NCBI GenBank assembly: GCA_020845955.1
Contig: JADLEU010000125.1
Span: 1 to 64,000 of the forward strand
DNA from: Anaerolineales bacterium
Lineage (GTDB): Bacteria; Chloroflexota; Anaerolineae; Anaerolineales; UBA6663
DNA: 64,000 bases
Direction of reading: 5' to 3'
Part shown: in pieces, positions 43,870 to 53,762 of the stretch
Position numbering within the stretch: position 1 is the first letter of the stretch
Layout of the letters: the number at the start of each line of letters is the position of its first letter
The notes under the pieces: generated by a model
Database searches by the model: none
What the model was told of the DNA's origin: nothing
The model's input: only the letters and a program-made list of their open reading frames with translations
Translations under genes and position numbers: made by a program

Positions 43870-46800
43870 AGTCGCTGACTCGCATCCGGCTGATCAACTG
43901 GCACCTCTTCGCCGACACGACCATCACCTGCCAGGGCACCACCTACTTCATCGGCATCAACGGCGCCGGAAAATCCACCATCCTCGACGCGGTCCAGTTC
44001 GCGCTGGTGGGCGGGCAGCGCGACGTGCGCTTCAACCAGGCGGCGCTGGCCGGCGGCAAGCGGTCACTCGCATCGTACGTGCGCGGCGAATTGGGCACCG
44101 AGGGCCAGCGCTTCCTGCGCGGCGACTCGACGGGCGTAGTGGCGCTCGAGTTCCGCAATCCCGACGGCAGCCACTTCGTCCACGGCGCCGTGGTGGATGC
44201 GTACGAGGACGGGCGCAGCCCCGATGTGGTCTATTTCGTCGTGCACCAGGCCGCCCTGAACGACGACTGGTTCTTCAAGCGCGAGACCGCGCCCGGGACC
44301 ATCTTCGACAGCCGCGCCTTCAAGCGCCACCTGGAGCACTTTCGCCTGCCAACCGGCGCCCGCGCGCAAACCTTCGGCCGGGTGGAGGACTATCGCGTTC
44401 ACCTGCTCAACCGGCTCGGCCAGTTGCGCGATTCGTTTCCCGCCAAGGTCGTCAAGGGCTTGGCCTTCACGCCCCTCACCGACATCCGCGGCTTCGTCCA
44501 CAACTACCTGCTGGACGAGAACCTGGTGGACGTGCACCACCTGCAGGAGCAGTTGGAAACCCTGCGCCACTTCGAGGCGCTGGCCGCCGATGTCCGCGAG
44601 CGGATTGCGGCGCTCGACCGGGTGGCCGAGCTCGACCAGGAACGCTCGGCCCAGCGACGGCGGCGGCTGACGAACGGCTACGTGCGGCGCCGCGCCCAGG
44701 CCGACACGCACCTGGCCCTATTGGACGAGCGCCGGTTGGAACGGGACGAGACCCAGCTGGCACTGTCGCGCGCCGGCCTGCAGCGCGAGCGGCAGAACGA
44801 CGACCTCAAGCGGGCGCAGACGGCCCTCTTCGAAGCCCGGCTGGCCCTGGAGAGCGACGCCACCGCGGCCCGCGACCGCGCCCTGCGCGAACAAATCAGC
44901 GCGCTCGACGCCGAGTTACAGGCGCTCAGCCAACGCCACTCGCGTGCCCAGGCCCTGCTGGCGGCCGAGGCGGCCGATGCCGGCCGCCTGGCCGGCCTGC
45001 TGCGATCCGACGGCCAGGCGGTCCCGCCGGCGCTGGAGGCCTTCGCCGTTGAGCCAGAGACCGGGCTGCCGGGCCTGGCCGGCGCCCTGGAACCGCTCGG
45101 CCATGCCTATACCTCGGAGAAAGCGCTGCTTGACGAGAAGGCACGTGAGCGGCGCGAGGCGGCGGCGCAGACCGACGCCGAAATCCGCCGGCTGCGCGCC
45201 GGCGACCGCGAGGCCAGCTACGAGGCCGAGGCGCCCGAGGCCGCCCGTCTGCGCCGGCTGCTGGCCGAGGCGCTCGGGCTCGACGGGAGCCAGGTGGCCT
45301 TCCTGTGCACTTTACTGCACGTTCCAGACGAGACCTGGCAAAACGCGGTGGAAGGGGTGCTGGGGCACAACCGCTTTACGCTGCTGGTGGCGCCCGAGCA
45401 CTTTCCGGCCGCGCTCCAGCTTTACCGCGAAAGGCGGCACGCCGAGCGGTTGCACGGCGTGGGCCTGCTGGATGCGGAGCGGCTGCTGCGCCAGGCGCGC
45501 CCGGCACAGCCGCGGTCGCTGGCGGCGCAGGTTCAGGCCGAGCACCCGGCCGCCCGCGCCTTCGTGGACCTGGTGCTGGGCAGCTATGTGACGTGCCAGG
45601 CGCTGGACGAGCTGCGCGAGCACCGCACGGCGGTCACGCCCGAGTGCTTCGTCCGGCGCAACTACACCACCAGCCACCTGAACCCGCGCGTGTATGGCCG
45701 CTGGTTCATCGGCGCGCGCGCGGTCCCGCAGCGCATCGCCCAGCTTCAGGCCCGGCTCGACGAGATTGCAGCCGAGCTGGCCGGCCTGCACGCACGCTCG
45801 GACGCCCTGCGTGAGCGGCTGGCTCTTTCCCGCGACAAGGCCCGCCGGCTGGTCGAGCTTGAGCACGCGCTGGCCGGGCTGGAACGCCTCCCGGCAGCTG
45901 AAACCGAGCGCGAGCGCTTGCAGGCCGATCTGGCCGCGCTGGACATCCGCAACCTCGGGTCCCTGAAGTCCGAGGTTGACCGTCGCAATGACGACCTGGA
46001 TCGCGTTCGTGAGGCAGTGGCGCAGCTTGACCGGGAGATCGGAGCCCTCGGGCAGAAAGCGGCCAGCCTAAGCGAGAACGCCATCCCTGAATTGGAGCGC
46101 GCCTGCGTGGCTGCGGCCGACGAGCTAGAGCAATTCCTGGCCGAGGCGTGCCCGGGCGCCCCCGAGGATCAGGCGGAGTATGCCAAGGAGTATGGCCGCC
46201 GCCGCGAGCGCCAGCCGCTGGAGACGGTGTTGGCCAATGCGGTGCGCTACGAGGGCGAGTACCAGAGTGCTGAGGGCCGGAGCCGCGACAGGCTGCGCGA
46301 AGCCAAGCAAGCCTACAGCCTGAAGTACGACTTTGGCTACGACGAAGCGGAGGACGCCGCGCGCTACGAGGCCGAGCGCGAGCGCTTTGTGGCCTCGGAG
46401 TTGCCGCAGTATGAGACGCGCATCGCCCAGCAGCGGCAGTTGGCCGAGCAGGAGCTGGTGGAGAACTTCATCCACCGGCTGCGCGAGCAGATCGAGGGCG
46501 CGCGGCAGCAGCTCGACTACCTGAACACCACCCTGCGCGACCTGCGTTTCGGCGGCGAGCGGTTTGAGTTTGTCAGCCGCCCGGCGCTTGCGCTGCGCCA
46601 GGTATACGACATGATCATGGACAGCCAGCAGATCCTGGGCGACGCGCTGTTCGAATCCGATTTTCGCCAAAAGCACCAGGCCGGTTGGGATCTGCTGTTC
46701 GAGCGACTGACGTCCGGCCCGGACGAGGCGCTGGTTCCGGAGTTGCGCGAGCTGCAGGATTACCGCAACTACCTGGAATACGACATCCGCATCCACTACC

Positions 46801-47189
46801 CCAACGGCGACCGGGCCTGGCTCAGCCAGATCAACGCCAAGAAATCGGGTGGCGAGACGACCACGCCCTTCTACGTCGCGATGGCGGCCTCGTTCGCTCA
46901 GGCTTACCGGCTCAACCAGCCGCGCCCGGCCGACACGATCCGGTTGGCGTTGTTCGACGAAGCCTTCAGCAAGATGGACACGGCCCGCACGGCCAGCGCG
47001 CTGCAGTTCATGCGCGATACCGGCCTGCAGGTGCTGCTGGCAACCCCGCCAGACAAGTCGGGCGCACTCCTAGGTCACGTGGACAGCGTTCGCACCGTCG
47101 TGCGCAAGAACGGGCATGCCTTTGTGGTTGAGATTGACCGGGCCGAGATGCTCCGGCAGTTGGAGGGTGACCAGCCACTTGCCGCCTAG
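43866..47189 (+). CDS. jetC: Wadjet defence protein JetC (SMC/MukB-like ATPase)
   Basis: IRLINWHLFADTTITCQGTTYFIGINGAGKSTILDAVQFALVGG (Walker A); long coiled coil; KKSGGETTTPFYVAMAASFAQAYRL signature; RLALFDEAFSKMD Walker B. Confidence 0.96.
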   Translation: MKSLTRIRLINWHLFADTTITCQGTTYFIGINGAGKSTILDAVQFALVGGQRDVRFNQAALAGGKRSLASYVRGELGTEGQRFLRGDSTGVVALEFRNPDGSHFVHGAVVDAYEDGRSPDVVYFVVHQAALNDDWFFKRETAPGTIFDSRAFKRHLEHFRLPTGARAQTFGRVEDYRVHLLNRLGQLRDSFPAKVVKGLAFTPLTDIRGFVHNYLLDENLVDVHHLQEQLETLRHFEALAADVRERIAALDRVAELDQERSAQRRRRLTNGYVRRRAQADTHLALLDERRLERDETQLALSRAGLQRERQNDDLKRAQTALFEARLALESDATAARDRALREQISALDAELQALSQRHSRAQALLAAEAADAGRLAGLLRSDGQAVPPALEAFAVEPETGLPGLAGALEPLGHAYTSEKALLDEKARERREAAAQTDAEIRRLRAGDREASYEAEAPEAARLRRLLAEALGLDGSQVAFLCTLLHVPDETWQNAVEGVLGHNRFTLLVAPEHFPAALQLYRERRHAERLHGVGLLDAERLLRQARPAQPRSLAAQVQAEHPAARAFVDLVLGSYVTCQALDELREHRTAVTPECFVRRNYTTSHLNPRVYGRWFIGARAVPQRIAQLQARLDEIAAELAGLHARSDALRERLALSRDKARRLVELEHALAGLERLPAAETERERLQADLAALDIRNLGSLKSEVDRRNDDLDRVREAVAQLDREIGALGQKAASLSENAIPELERACVAAADELEQFLAEACPGAPEDQAEYAKEYGRRRERQPLETVLANAVRYEGEYQSAEGRSRDRLREAKQAYSLKYDFGYDEAEDAARYEAERERFVASELPQYETRIAQQRQLAEQELVENFIHRLREQIEGARQQLDYLNTTLRDLRFGGERFEFVSRPALALRQVYDMIMDSQQILGDALFESDFRQKHQAGWDLLFERLTSGPDEALVPELRELQDYRNYLEYDIRIHYPNGDRAWLSQINAKKSGGETTTPFYVAMAASFAQAYRLNQPRPADTIRLALFDEAFSKMDTARTASALQFMRDTGLQVLLATPPDKSGALLGHVDSVRTVVRKNGHAFVVEIDRAEMLRQLEGDQPLAA

Positions 47190-48444
47190 CCCGCCGTTTC
47201 ATCCTAGCCAGGAAGTAGCGGCCGTGCTGAATGCGCTGCTGGATCAGCACGAGCGGCGCGCCGCGGCTCGGCGTCCAGGCGCATTGCCGGCCGGCGACGG
47301 CCCGCGACGCGGCGCACCGTGGGCGCTGCGTGTTTCAGTCGAACCGGGCCGGCTGCCCGGCTATTTTGGCCAGACCGACCCGGTCCCGCGCCAGACGGCC
47401 AACGAACAACTGTGCCGCCTGGAGCAGATGGGATGGGTGCAACTGGCCTGGCTGCCCGGCGAAGCGGGCAACCTGCTGGCCGCTGTCACGCTCGACGCGC
47501 GCCACGCCGAGGCCGCCTTCGACTGGCTGGGCCGGCCGGCCCTGGCCGCGCAACGCGCACGCCTGGCCGACCTGTTGCTGGCGGAGCGCTTCCGCTTCGA
47601 CGACTGGCGCCGGGCAGCCGTCAGCTTTGCGCTGGATCAATTGCGGGCCGAGAAATCGGTCAGCCCGTTCAGCCTGGCCGACGAGGCCCTTAACCGCGAC
47701 CTGCTCACCGTCCTGGCCGAGCTCGACCACGTGTGCGAAGAGACGCCCTACCGCGTGTTCAGCGTGCGGGTATTCAACGACAGCAAGCGTTTCGAGGCGC
47801 TCGCACGCGGGGTGGTCGCCCTGGCGCGGCGCGGCCGGCCTGATTGGGCCGGCCTCTCAGCAGCCGAACTGCTACGCGAGCTGAACCTGGTCGCCAATCC
47901 TGGGCACCTCTTCCTGTACGGCGACTGGACCCTGGTGGATGAGACCGGGCAGCAGCTTCAAACCGCGGGCTTTGAGCCCTCGGTGGGTGTGGCGGCCGTG
48001 CAGGCCGGACGCGCCTGCCGGGTGAGCGCGGGCCCGGCCCGCCAGGTGGTGTGCGTGGAGAACCCGACCGCCTTCTACAGCCTGATCCGGCGTGATCCGG
48101 CGGTGACCGCCTTGTGCTCGTGGGGCAATCCCTCGCCCGCTTGCCGGCATGTGCTGCGCCAGCTCGCAGCGGAGGTGGCCATGGCCGTGTGGGCCGACCT
48201 GGACTATGGCGGCTTCAACATCCTAGCTCAGGTGCGCGAGCAGGTAGACCCGCGCGCCAGTCCGTATCGGATGGATATCGCGACCTTCGAGGCTCATCGG
48301 GCCTGGGCGCGGCCCCTGTCGCCCGGCGATACCCGCAACCTTCAGCGGCTGCGGCGCCGCGCCTCCCTGGCGGACGTTGAGCCCGCGATCGCCCATCTTC
48401 TCCAGCGGGGCCTAAAGCTCGAGCAGGAAGCGATTGTCCTGTAG
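47167..48444 (+). CDS. jetD: Wadjet defence protein JetD (DUF3322/DUF2220, Toprim-like nuclease)
   Basis: VVCVENPTAFYSLIRRDP...VWADLDYGGFNILAQVREQV Toprim-like acidic motifs; GTG start overlaps JetC 3' end. Confidence 0.93.
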   Translation: MTSHLPPSPPFHPSQEVAAVLNALLDQHERRAAARRPGALPAGDGPRRGAPWALRVSVEPGRLPGYFGQTDPVPRQTANEQLCRLEQMGWVQLAWLPGEAGNLLAAVTLDARHAEAAFDWLGRPALAAQRARLADLLLAERFRFDDWRRAAVSFALDQLRAEKSVSPFSLADEALNRDLLTVLAELDHVCEETPYRVFSVRVFNDSKRFEALARGVVALARRGRPDWAGLSAAELLRELNLVANPGHLFLYGDWTLVDETGQQLQTAGFEPSVGVAAVQAGRACRVSAGPARQVVCVENPTAFYSLIRRDPAVTALCSWGNPSPACRHVLRQLAAEVAMAVWADLDYGGFNILAQVREQVDPRASPYRMDIATFEAHRAWARPLSPGDTRNLQRLRRRASLADVEPAIAHLLQRGLKLEQEAIVL

Positions 48445-48489
48445 TCAAGTGTAAGAATGACCCAAAGCCGCACTCGGCAGGGGAACGCC

Positions 48490-48942
48490 ATGAAGAAACC
48501 GACTACTCGCAAGTCGGGAGGCAAACCGGCTGCACCCCAGGCCGAGGTCTCCCGCCGTGGACGGCGAGCGCGCAGCCTGGAAGACGTTGTGGGCCGCGAG
48601 GTGTACCAGACCTGGGTGGACATGCTTCGTCGCCTGGTACCGGACGGGCGCACGCATCGCCTGGCACCAATCGTTGCCGCTATGCTTCAGTATGCCCTCG
48701 CGATGGCTGAGGATCAGGACGATGCCGACGAAGCGGGAAACTCAGTCGCCACCTCGCTGTTGGAAACCAGGGAAATCGCTGACTCCTCCGAAGTGAAAGA
48801 CCTGCTGCACGACGTGGTGACCAAGCTTTTCAAAGACGCAGGCGTTGGCTTTCAGCGTACCAGTTCGCGCGGCATAGCCTATAGCATCGCCGATGACGCC
48901 TATGAGGAGTATCTGCACTGGTATGATATGCCGTGGGAATGA
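48490..48942 (+). CDS. hypothetical protein immediately downstream of Wadjet
   Basis: MKKPTTRKSGGKPAAPQAEVSRRGRRARSLEDVVGREVYQTWVDMLRRLVPDGRTHRLAPIVAAMLQYALAMAEDQDDADEAGNSV... Confidence 0.75.
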   Translation: MKKPTTRKSGGKPAAPQAEVSRRGRRARSLEDVVGREVYQTWVDMLRRLVPDGRTHRLAPIVAAMLQYALAMAEDQDDADEAGNSVATSLLETREIADSSEVKDLLHDVVTKLFKDAGVGFQRTSSRGIAYSIADDAYEEYLHWYDMPWE

Positions 48943-48990
48943 ATTGTCCTGACATCATCGCGATCGCAGCTTCTGCAACGGAGCTTTTCC

Positions 48991-49512
48991 ATGCCAACCG
49001 CCAAACGCTCTCAAACCGTACCCGATCTCCTGCGCCCGGTATTCGAGACGATTGTCGAGCGCACGGATGCCTTCTGTGCCGCGCACCTCGACGCGGAGTG
49101 TGCCACACTCTGCCGCGAGCTGGCGGCGGCCCTGGCGCGTAAGCGCCCCTCGCCCATTGCGCGCGGGCGGCCAGAGATCTGGGCCGCGGGTGTCATCAGC
49201 GCACTCGCCTTCGTCAACTTCTGGTACGACCGCAGCCAGGCCCCGCACACTTCGCACGCTCAGCTGTGCGAGTTCTTTGGGACCTCGTCGAGCACCGCCA
49301 CCGCCAAGTCGAAGCAAATCCGCACGCTGTTCAAGATGCACCAATTTGACCCGGCCTGGACCGCGCCCAGCAAGGTGGAAGCCAATCCGATGATCTGGTT
49401 CCTCAGCGTCAATGGAATGATTGTTGACATCCGCCATATGCCCCGGGAGGCGCAGGTGATAGCGTTTGAGAAGGGCTTGATCCCGTACATCCCGGCTGAT
49501 CGCCACTCGTAG
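48991..49512 (+). CDS. DUF6398-like protein
   Basis: RGRPEIWAAGVISALAFVNFWYDRSQAPHTSHAQLCEFFGTSSSTATAKSKQIRTLFKMHQFDPAWTAPSKVEANPMIWFLSVNGMIVDIRHMPREAQVIAFEKGLIPYIPADR. Confidence 0.8.
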   Translation: MPTAKRSQTVPDLLRPVFETIVERTDAFCAAHLDAECATLCRELAAALARKRPSPIARGRPEIWAAGVISALAFVNFWYDRSQAPHTSHAQLCEFFGTSSSTATAKSKQIRTLFKMHQFDPAWTAPSKVEANPMIWFLSVNGMIVDIRHMPREAQVIAFEKGLIPYIPADRHS

Positions 49513-49525
49513 CAGCGGCGCCGAA

Positions 49526-50251
49526 ATGAAGAAGAGAGCCGGGCAACCAGGAACGGCGGGCAGGCCAGCAGTGAGGCGTTATCCCGGGCTTTGCCAGTAC
49601 TGCGGTGCCGAAGTGACTCGCCCCACCGCCGCGGCGCACTTGCGCGCATGCCGCGAACGCAAGGCAGCCTTGAAGGGCAAGACCAGCAGGCGCCAGTCGG
49701 TTTACGAGCCAGACGTCTACTACATCCGGGCGGAGGCCACCTACTGGCCCGAGTTCTGGCTGGACCTGGAAGTCAGCGGCGTGGCCCCGCTGCAGGACCT
49801 GGACGACTACCTGCGCGCGATTTGGCTGGAATGCTGCGGCCACATGAGCGCCTTCACGCTGGGTGGTTGGGGCACGCCGCAGCTGGCGAAAGAAGCTTTC
49901 GTCGCTGATGTCTTCCGGCACAAGGCCAAGATCATGCACGTCTATGATTTCGGAACAGAGTCGTGGACCACCCTGAAACGCATCAGCGTGCGGAAGGGTC
50001 AGACCACCACGCGCCGGCCGATCAGCCTGATGGTCCGCAACAGGCTGCCGGAGGTTGTGTGTCTTGAGTGCGGTGCGCCGGCCGGGTGGCTGTGCGTCGA
50101 GTGTGTCATCGAAGAGGATCGAATGGGTTTCTTGTGCGCCAAGCACCGCAAGAACCACCCGCACGACAACTACGGCGCGCCGCTGAAAGTGGTGAATTCA
50201 CCCCGGCTGGGCCTGTGCGGCTATACGGGGCCGGCCAAGCCGCCTTATTGA
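49526..50251 (+). CDS. plasmid pRiA4b ORF-3-like zinc-finger protein
   Basis: LCQYCGAEVTRPTAAAHLRACRERK zinc finger; FWLDLEVSGVAPLQDLDDYLRAIWLECCGHMSAFTLGGW; second CxxC region. Confidence 0.85.
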   Translation: MKKRAGQPGTAGRPAVRRYPGLCQYCGAEVTRPTAAAHLRACRERKAALKGKTSRRQSVYEPDVYYIRAEATYWPEFWLDLEVSGVAPLQDLDDYLRAIWLECCGHMSAFTLGGWGTPQLAKEAFVADVFRHKAKIMHVYDFGTESWTTLKRISVRKGQTTTRRPISLMVRNRLPEVVCLECGAPAGWLCVECVIEEDRMGFLCAKHRKNHPHDNYGAPLKVVNSPRLGLCGYTGPAKPPY

Positions 50252-50433
50252 AGGCCACGCGTAACCTTTCCGTTCCTTTTATGGCCTTCGGATTCAAAGC
50301 ACCTGTCGTCAAACCAGTGCAGCGGCCACGCGGACAGGTGCTATTCGTTCCAGCGTAGCACCGGGTCATGTTTTTCCAGCGGGCCGTCTCGAGAGCAGGT
50401 GTAAAAATGCACCTGTTCATGGCGCGAGAACAA

Positions 50434-50459
50434 GAAAACTCGCCGATTGGCGAGTTTTC
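50434..50459 (-). terminator. hairpin GAAAACTCGCC-GATT-GGCGAGTTTTC, likely tRNA terminator
   Basis: Perfect 11-bp inverted repeat with a T-rich 3' side on the minus strand, just beyond the 3' end of the tRNA fragment. Confidence 0.65.
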
Positions 50460-50474
50460 AAGGGATTTTCCGTG

Positions 50475-50516
50475 TGGGCCGCGCAGGACTCGAACCCGCA
50501 ACCCTGTGCTTAAGAG
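50475..50516 (-). tRNA. 3' portion of a tRNA-Lys(CTT) gene (partial; 5' half not found)
   Basis: Minus strand reads CTCTTAAGCACAGGGTTGCGGGTTCGAGTCCTGCGCGGCCCA: anticodon-loop-like, T-arm (GCGGG TTCGAGT CCTGC), acceptor 3' strand GCGGCCC+A. No matching 5' GGGCCGC/D-arm seen. Confidence 0.6.
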
Positions 50517-50958
50517 ACTGCGGCGTCCTTGTTCACGATGCCCAGCCTGTCCAATGTGGCCGTTTCCTCGAGGACTTTGGGCCTGCCGTGTCCGGCCAGT
50601 TGACTTTGTCCAGGCAGTGTTACGGCGTAAGGTCTACTCTTGGTCTACGACAATTGGTTTGCCGAACTACCTGCCGAATTGTGATGAACACAATGGCCGG
50701 TTTTGCGCACGGGCGCAAACCCACATCGATACTCGGTACTGGCTGCACGCCTTCCCCTTTCTTCACGCAGCTCCAAATGCTCAGTATTACAAAGGGGTTC
50801 GACTCAACTGGAATCTGCTGAGCATCGTGGTTCCTGACGCTTTCTTTCCTTTCGCGCTGCCCCGGTAGACCGCAGCGAGTTCTCAGCCAGCGCTATTGAC
50901 CAATACACATAGAGGGCCTATATTGTACACATCGGTGATCTGGCACCTGGAGGCTCTC

Positions 50959-51162
50959 ATGCGCACCAACATTGTGATTGACGACGAGTTGATTGAGCAA
51001 GCTATGAAGGTGACAGGCCTGCCCACCAAAAAGGCTGTGGTCGAGGCCGGGCTTCACTTGCTGATCCAGGTCAAGGCCCAAACCGGTGTGCGCCGCCTGC
51101 GCGGTAAGGTTAAGTGGCAGGGCAACTTGGATGAATTGCGTTCAGGCCGGGTCGCAGCGTAG
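50959..51162 (+). CDS. vapB: VapB-type antitoxin
   Basis: MRTNIVIDDELIEQAMKVTGLPTKKAVVEAGLHLLIQ...RRLRGKVKWQGNLDELRSGR. Confidence 0.93.
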   Translation: MRTNIVIDDELIEQAMKVTGLPTKKAVVEAGLHLLIQVKAQTGVRRLRGKVKWQGNLDELRSGRVAA

Positions 51163-51171
51163 GGACTCCGC

Positions 51172-51567
51172 ATGGTCATCGTGGATACCACCGTCTGGGT
51201 GGATTATCTCAACGGCATTGCGACGCCGCAGACCGACTGGCTGGACCAGGAACTCGACCGGCAGCGGCTCGGGCTCACCGACCTGATCTTGAGCGAAGTG
51301 TTGCAGGGCGTACGCGATGAGCGCGAAGCGGCCGAGACTCGCCGCGAACTGCTCAAGTTTGAAGTCTTCACGACGGGCGGCGTGGAATTGGCGGTGACTG
51401 CCGCGCAGAACTACCGCGCCTTACGGGCCAGGGGTCGCACGATTCGCCGCACGATTGACTGTTGGATTGCCACATTCTGCGTGGTCAATGGCCACACCCT
51501 TCTCTACAACGACAGTGATTTCGACCCGTTTGAAGAGTTCCTAGATTTGCGGGTCGTCCATCCTTGA
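51172..51567 (+). CDS. vapC: VapC-type PIN-domain toxin
   Basis: MVIVDTTVWVDYLNG...LTDLILSEVLQGVRDE...RRTIDCWIATFCVVNGHTLLYNDSDFDPF. Confidence 0.95.
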   Translation: MVIVDTTVWVDYLNGIATPQTDWLDQELDRQRLGLTDLILSEVLQGVRDEREAAETRRELLKFEVFTTGGVELAVTAAQNYRALRARGRTIRRTIDCWIATFCVVNGHTLLYNDSDFDPFEEFLDLRVVHP

Positions 51568-51880
51568 GCCTTGGCAAGTCTTCGCGAAGCACGTTATTCG
51601 GTGTTGCAACCCATCAGCACGGGGCGAAGGGCAAAGTCGAAGTCATCAACCAACTGGCCATGAGAAGGCAGGCATGGCGCAATGGCCGTGACTGCCCGTG
51701 GCCTGGCCGCTGGAAACGGAAAACACCGCCGGCCAATGAGTAGAACGAAAAGATGTTTCTGACTGCGCTTATGCAACGTGTACCTCCCGTCTTGCCCTTA
51801 CCATCGCAAAGGCTACAATTGAACCTAAATCTGATGTCAGTTGCGTCTCCCTCAATGTGATCTGGTCTCAACTCTGATCT

Positions 51881-53071
51881 ATGAAGCGCTCTGCCGATTC
51901 GTCGTATTCGTGGATTTTCTATCTCACCATCGGTTGCCTGCTCGGAGCAACGGTGTTGCGATCATTGATCAGATACCAGGATAGCTCATCTCTAGGTCAG
52001 GTGTTGGGAGTGCTGCTGATTTGGCTGGTTTTGTTGGTTAGCGGAATGATGATCTCCCCCAGGCGGCCTGGATATTTCCCCCTCTACCTGATTCTCCAGT
52101 CCATATTGGTGCTCGTGCTTCTGTTCATGAAAGACGCCGAGGATTATTTTGCGGCCTTGTTTGGCATCCTAAGCATGCAGATCATGCAGCGGTTCAGCCC
52201 TAAATCGGGAGCCGTGTGGATTGGATTGTTTGCCATCCTGATCGCTCTGCCAATGGCCGAAATCTATGGCGCGTTTGCTGGGATCGCTTTCGCGCTGATC
52301 TATACCTTCGGGAGCGTGTTGCTGGCCTCTTACGCTCTAGCCACCCGGCGCGCCCAAGAGGCGCACCGCCACAATCAGACCCTGACGCAGCAATTCCAAG
52401 AGGCGAATCGGCAGCTGCAATCCTATGCCCAGCAGAGCCAACAACTGGTTGTGGCGCGGGAGCGCCATCACCTGGCGCGGGAACTGCACGATTCCGTGAC
52501 GCAGACGATCTTTACGATGGCCCTCACCACGCAGTCGGCTATGCTGTTGTTGGATCGCGATCCGGGCCGCGTCGGGCCGCAGCTGGATCGGTTGAGCCAA
52601 CTAGCCCAAAGCGCGCTCTCCGAGCTGCAGGTGCTCATTACCGAACTTCGCCCGGACCGGGTCGCCGAAGGCGGGTTGGCGGCGGCCATCCGGCGACATT
52701 TGACGGGCCGCTACTTGCCGGAGGGCTTGTCGGTCTCCCTGGAAGTCGAAGGCGATCAACCGCTTGAACCTTCAGAGGCGCGGGGGCTTTTCCGCATCGT
52801 TCAAGAGGCGCTGAACAACGTCGTCAAGCACGCACAGGCGCCTCAAGCGCGTATTCGGCTGCATCTGGCAGAGGCGCCATGGATCGAGATTGCAGATCAT
52901 GGGCAGGGCTTCGATTTGCAGCGCGCAGCCGACAACAATCGAGTCGGCCTGGCCAGTATGCGCGAACGGGCTGCCGAGATCGGTTGGGAGTTGCAGATCA
53001 CGAGCGCACCGGATGCGGGTACGCGCGTCCGGGCTGAGAAGATGCGACTGGGAGGAAATTCGCCACGATGA
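51881..53071 (+). CDS. membrane sensor histidine kinase (HisKA_3 + HATPase)
   Basis: RHHLARELHDSVTQTIFTMAL H-box; EALNNVVKHAQ N-box; IADHGQGFD; VGLASMRERAAEIG. Confidence 0.93.
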   Translation: MKRSADSSYSWIFYLTIGCLLGATVLRSLIRYQDSSSLGQVLGVLLIWLVLLVSGMMISPRRPGYFPLYLILQSILVLVLLFMKDAEDYFAALFGILSMQIMQRFSPKSGAVWIGLFAILIALPMAEIYGAFAGIAFALIYTFGSVLLASYALATRRAQEAHRHNQTLTQQFQEANRQLQSYAQQSQQLVVARERHHLARELHDSVTQTIFTMALTTQSAMLLLDRDPGRVGPQLDRLSQLAQSALSELQVLITELRPDRVAEGGLAAAIRRHLTGRYLPEGLSVSLEVEGDQPLEPSEARGLFRIVQEALNNVVKHAQAPQARIRLHLAEAPWIEIADHGQGFDLQRAADNNRVGLASMRERAAEIGWELQITSAPDAGTRVRAEKMRLGGNSPR

Positions 53072-53742
53072 CGCCGGAAGAAAAAATCAAAGTGCTGATC
53101 GTGGACGATCATCAAATCGTTCGCCAAGGCCTGCGGACCTTTCTGGAGCTGCACGAGGACATCATCGTCATCGGCGAGGCGGGCGATGGGCAGACGGCTG
53201 TAGAAATGGCGCGCCAGTACGATCTGGATATCATCCTGATGGATCTGGTCATGCCGCGGCTGGACGGCGTCGAGGCCACGCGCCAGGTCAAGTCGCTGAA
53301 CGACAATATCAAAGTGATTGCACTGACGAGTTTCACGGAGGACGACAAGGTCTTCCCGGCCGTCCAGGCTGGCGCGTCCAGCTATCTGCTGAAAGATATC
53401 TCCCCGGACGATCTGGTGGGCGCCATCCGAGCCGTGCATCGTGGGCAAGCCTCGCTGCACCCGGACATTGCGCGCAAACTGATGGACGCGATGCGAGCCC
53501 AGCCTCAGAGCGATGCCAAGCGCGAGGCCGCAACTCCTGCCATGGCGCTCACCGAACGAGAACGCGACGTGGTTCGCCTGGTGGCGCAGGGGCGCAGCAA
53601 TCAAGAGATCGCGCAGGTCCTGGTCATCAGCGCGAAGACGGTCAAGACCCACGTCAGCAACATCTTGAGCAAACTGAACCTGGAAGATCGCACCCAATTG
53701 GCGATTTATGCGATCAAGAACGGCTTGGCCGAGTCGGATTGA
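53068..53742 (+). CDS. NarL-family response regulator
   Basis: IKVLIVDDHQIVRQGL...DIILMDLVMP...LTERERDVVRLVAQGRSNQEIAQVLVISAKTVKTHVSNILSKLNLEDRTQLAIYAI; ATGA overlap with HK. Confidence 0.95.
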   Translation: MTPEEKIKVLIVDDHQIVRQGLRTFLELHEDIIVIGEAGDGQTAVEMARQYDLDIILMDLVMPRLDGVEATRQVKSLNDNIKVIALTSFTEDDKVFPAVQAGASSYLLKDISPDDLVGAIRAVHRGQASLHPDIARKLMDAMRAQPQSDAKREAATPAMALTERERDVVRLVAQGRSNQEIAQVLVISAKTVKTHVSNILSKLNLEDRTQLAIYAIKNGLAESD

Positions 53743-53762
53743 GCGCGCCCAGGCGATTGGCG

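Noticed and set aside
43718-45052. ORF 43718-45052 overlapping JetB/JetC
   Set aside because: Alternate frame of JetC with biased composition; JetB/JetC have clear family motifs.
51594-51871. Possible transposase or small gene on the minus strand between VapC and the kinase
   Set aside because: No recognisable motif; composition and overlapping short frames look non-coding or too degraded to call.
52890-53760. 5' part of ORF 52890-54563 as a long kinase N-terminus
   Set aside because: It overlaps the response regulator in another frame; coding-like sequence begins only around 53763.
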